6,491 bases of DNA from contig WFUL01000053.1 of the NCBI GenBank assembly GCA_015484985.1, positions 1 to 6,491 on the forward strand, given 5' to 3'. The position numbers and the translations under genes were made by a program. Positions 5,421 to 6,491 of this stretch are shown here, one piece after another. Below the pieces are notes generated by a model. The model made no database searches, had not been told where the DNA came from, and was given only the letters and a program-made list of their open reading frames with translations. How positions within the stretch are numbered: position 1 is the first letter of the stretch; every line of letters begins with the position of its first letter. Origin of the DNA: Anaerolineales bacterium. GTDB lineage: Bacteria; Chloroflexota; Anaerolineae; Anaerolineales; DRMV01.

Positions 5421-6299
5421 ATGACCGTGAACACACCCTCATCGGCTTCCCTGGTGGTTGCCTTTCAGGGAGAACCGGGCGCTTATAGTGAAGAAGCCGC
5501 GCTAGAGTCCCTGGGTGTGTCCATTCGTCCTCTCCCCTGTCCGCGTTTTGAGGACGTCTTTCAAGCGGTGGTCGACGGTAAAGCGGATAGAGGCATCGTT
5601 CCCATCGAGAATTCCCTGGCGGGAAGCATCCACCGCAATTACGACCTGTTGCTCCGCCATTCCGTGCACATTGTGGGGGAATACCACTACCGGGTGCGCC
5701 ACTGCCTGCTGGCGCTTCCGGGGGTGCGCCTCGAGGACTTGAAGGAAGTGCGCTCCCATCCGCAAGCGCTGGCCCAGTGCGAACAGTCTATCCAACGCCT
5801 GGGCCTCCGGCCGGTTCCGGCAGGGGATACCGCCGGAAGCGCGCGCTGGATTCGCGAACAGCAGGCCCGCACCGTGGCGGCGATTGCTTCACGCCGCGCG
5901 GCCCAGGTGTATCGCTTGCAGGTGTTGAAGGAAAACCTGGAAGATAATCTTCAGAACTACACCCGCTTCCTGTTCATCGCACGGGAACCTTATGAGGGGT
6001 CGGATGCCGAGGACGAAGCGTATAAGACCTCGGTGGTTTTCACCCTGCCGAATCGCCCCGGGTCGTTGTTTAAAGCCCTCAGCGTCTTCGCCCTGCGGGA
6101 CATTGACCTGACGAAGATTGAGTCGCGGCCCATCCCGGGGAAGCCCTGGGAGTACCTGTTCTACGTGGATTTCGTGGGACACGCGCACCGGGGAGCCGGA
6201 GAGCGGGCCCTGAACCATCTGGCAGAAATTGCACCCTTCCTGCGGGTGCTGGGTTCCTACCCCCGCCATCCCTTCCATCAGGCCCTGGAGGAGGAATAA
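5421..6299 (+). CDS. pheA: Prephenate dehydratase
   Basis: A 292-residue stand-alone prephenate dehydratase, which converts prephenate to phenylpyruvate in phenylalanine biosynthesis. The catalytic PDT domain (about 10-188) shows FQGEPGAYSEEA, the PIENSLAGS loop (61-69) and the catalytic NYTRF motif with T181-R182-F183. The C-terminal ACT domain (about 201-275) has RPGSLFKAL (212-220) and ESRP (234-237), the residues that bind phenylalanine, so feedback inhibition by the end product is expected. No chorismate mutase domain is fused to it. The ATG at 5421 is chosen, with GGGG at 5407-5410 upstream; a TTG at 5412 would add three residues. It follows the peptidase gene by 15 nt and is probably co-transcribed with it, although the two functions have no obvious link. 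A hairpin terminator follows the stop. Confidence 0.95.
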   Translation: MTVNTPSSASLVVAFQGEPGAYSEEAALESLGVSIRPLPCPRFEDVFQAVVDGKADRGIVPIENSLAGSIHRNYDLLLRHSVHIVGEYHYRVRHCLLALPGVRLEDLKEVRSHPQALAQCEQSIQRLGLRPVPAGDTAGSARWIREQQARTVAAIASRRAAQVYRLQVLKENLEDNLQNYTRFLFIAREPYEGSDAEDEAYKTSVVFTLPNRPGSLFKALSVFALRDIDLTKIESRPIPGKPWEYLFYVDFVGHAHRGAGERALNHLAEIAPFLRVLGSYPRHPFHQALEEE

Positions 6300-6303
6300 A
6301 CGA

Positions 6304-6344
6304 AAGGGCAGGCGGGATGGTCCACCTGCCCTTGGTCGTTCTTT
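6304..6344 (+). terminator. Rho-independent terminator after pheA
   Basis: AAGGGCAGG (6304-6312) pairs perfectly with CCTGCCCTT (6325-6333). After one mismatch, two more G-C pairs close a 6-nt loop. The downstream tract TCGTTCTTT (6336-6344) is moderately U-rich. On the minus strand the stem is followed by TTTCGTTTATT, so it could also stop transcripts coming from the right. It begins 5 nt after the pheA stop. Confidence 0.65.
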
Positions 6345-6362
6345 GGTGACGGTGACCTCACC
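6345..6362. repeat. Tandem GGTGAC with inverted repeat
   Basis: GGTGAC is repeated in tandem at 6345-6350 and 6351-6356, and GGTGA (6345-6349) is inverted as TCACC (6358-6362). The element sits just after the pheA terminator, upstream of whatever lies to the right. Operator function is possible but unproven. Confidence 0.3.
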
Positions 6363-6491
6363 TCATGGGCAGGGTTTTTGCACGTTCTTACAAAACCAGG
6401 TCTTTTCAAGGTGATTGGCCACGTGACGCGCAGGCCTCCTCGGGCTCAGGACCGCAGGGAGAAAAATAAATTTGTGTGGGGCGGCGAAGCC
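6363..6491. other. Right-edge intergenic stretch without a supported gene
   Basis: No start codon with a plausible ribosome binding site is seen. It contains an AT-rich inverted repeat, GGTTTT (6373-6378) with AAAACC (6392-6397), around a loop of about 13 nt. An A/T patch near 6460-6475 (GAGAAAAATAAATTTG) could be part of a promoter for a gene beyond the edge. A reading frame on the minus strand stays open from the edge to a stop at 6363-6365, but its codon use is unlike the neighbouring genes. Confidence 0.35.

Noticed and set aside
6363..6491. Minus-strand frame open for 42 codons from the right edge to a stop
   Set aside because: The length is within chance, codon use (TTT, ATT, TGT, AAA) is unlike the neighbouring genes, and no domain is recognisable. 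A convergent gene end cannot be excluded, only not supported.
1..6491. CRISPR array, insertion sequence with transposase, rRNA or tRNA genes
   Set aside because: No regularly spaced repeats, no transposase coding sequence, and no cloverleaf or rRNA-like sequence was seen on either strand.

Overview
The window is GC-rich (roughly 60% by eye) bacterial DNA with Shine-Dalgarno-driven genes. It carries five complete genes on the + strand and the first four codons of a divergent gene on the - strand at the left edge. The gene set suggests a Chloroflexota (Anaerolineae-like) bacterium: rimO, a RseP-type protease, a HEAT-repeat protein, a secreted MA-type metallopeptidase with a C-terminal anchor, and a stand-alone prephenate dehydratase. 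That assignment is an inference from gene content and composition, not proof.

Layout. Positions 1-13 hold the start of a leftward gene (M-K-R-Q...) with a perfect AGGAGG site. Positions 14-459 form a divergent intergenic region. Its left half (about 42-184) is dense in secondary structure: a perfect 11-12 bp long-range stem plus a 14 bp bulged stem, lying between a candidate - strand promoter and the leftward gene's ribosome binding site. This looks like an untranslated structured leader, and I could not match it to a known riboswitch class. The right half carries a good sigma-70-like promoter (TTGACA, 17 nt, TATCGT) for rimO and a short hairpin-containing leader.

Positions 460-3968 are a tightly packed operon. 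rimO (ribosomal protein S12 methylthiotransferase) is followed after 3 nt by an RseP/site-2-type intramembrane metalloprotease. That gene overlaps the HEAT-repeat gene by ATGA. Positions 3969-4202 are non-coding in my reading, although a reading frame runs through part of them. They hold a candidate promoter with two GACGCGTC palindromes one helical turn apart, mutually exclusive helices, and a strong 11 bp hairpin followed by a T/C-rich tract (terminator or attenuator).

Positions 4203-5405 encode an exported, C-terminally anchored gluzincin (peptidase MA-like). After 15 nt comes pheA (prephenate dehydratase with ACT domain, 5421-6299). A GC-rich hairpin at 6304-6333 closes the unit. The last 150 bases hold short repeats but no gene I can support.

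Functionally, the window joins translation fidelity (RimO), membrane and envelope proteolysis (RseP-like protease and MA-like peptidase), a probable protein-interaction scaffold (HEAT), and phenylalanine biosynthesis. The best candidates for undescribed biology are the structured divergent leader, the attenuator-like region at 3957-4202, and the coupling of an intramembrane protease to a cytoplasmic HEAT protein.
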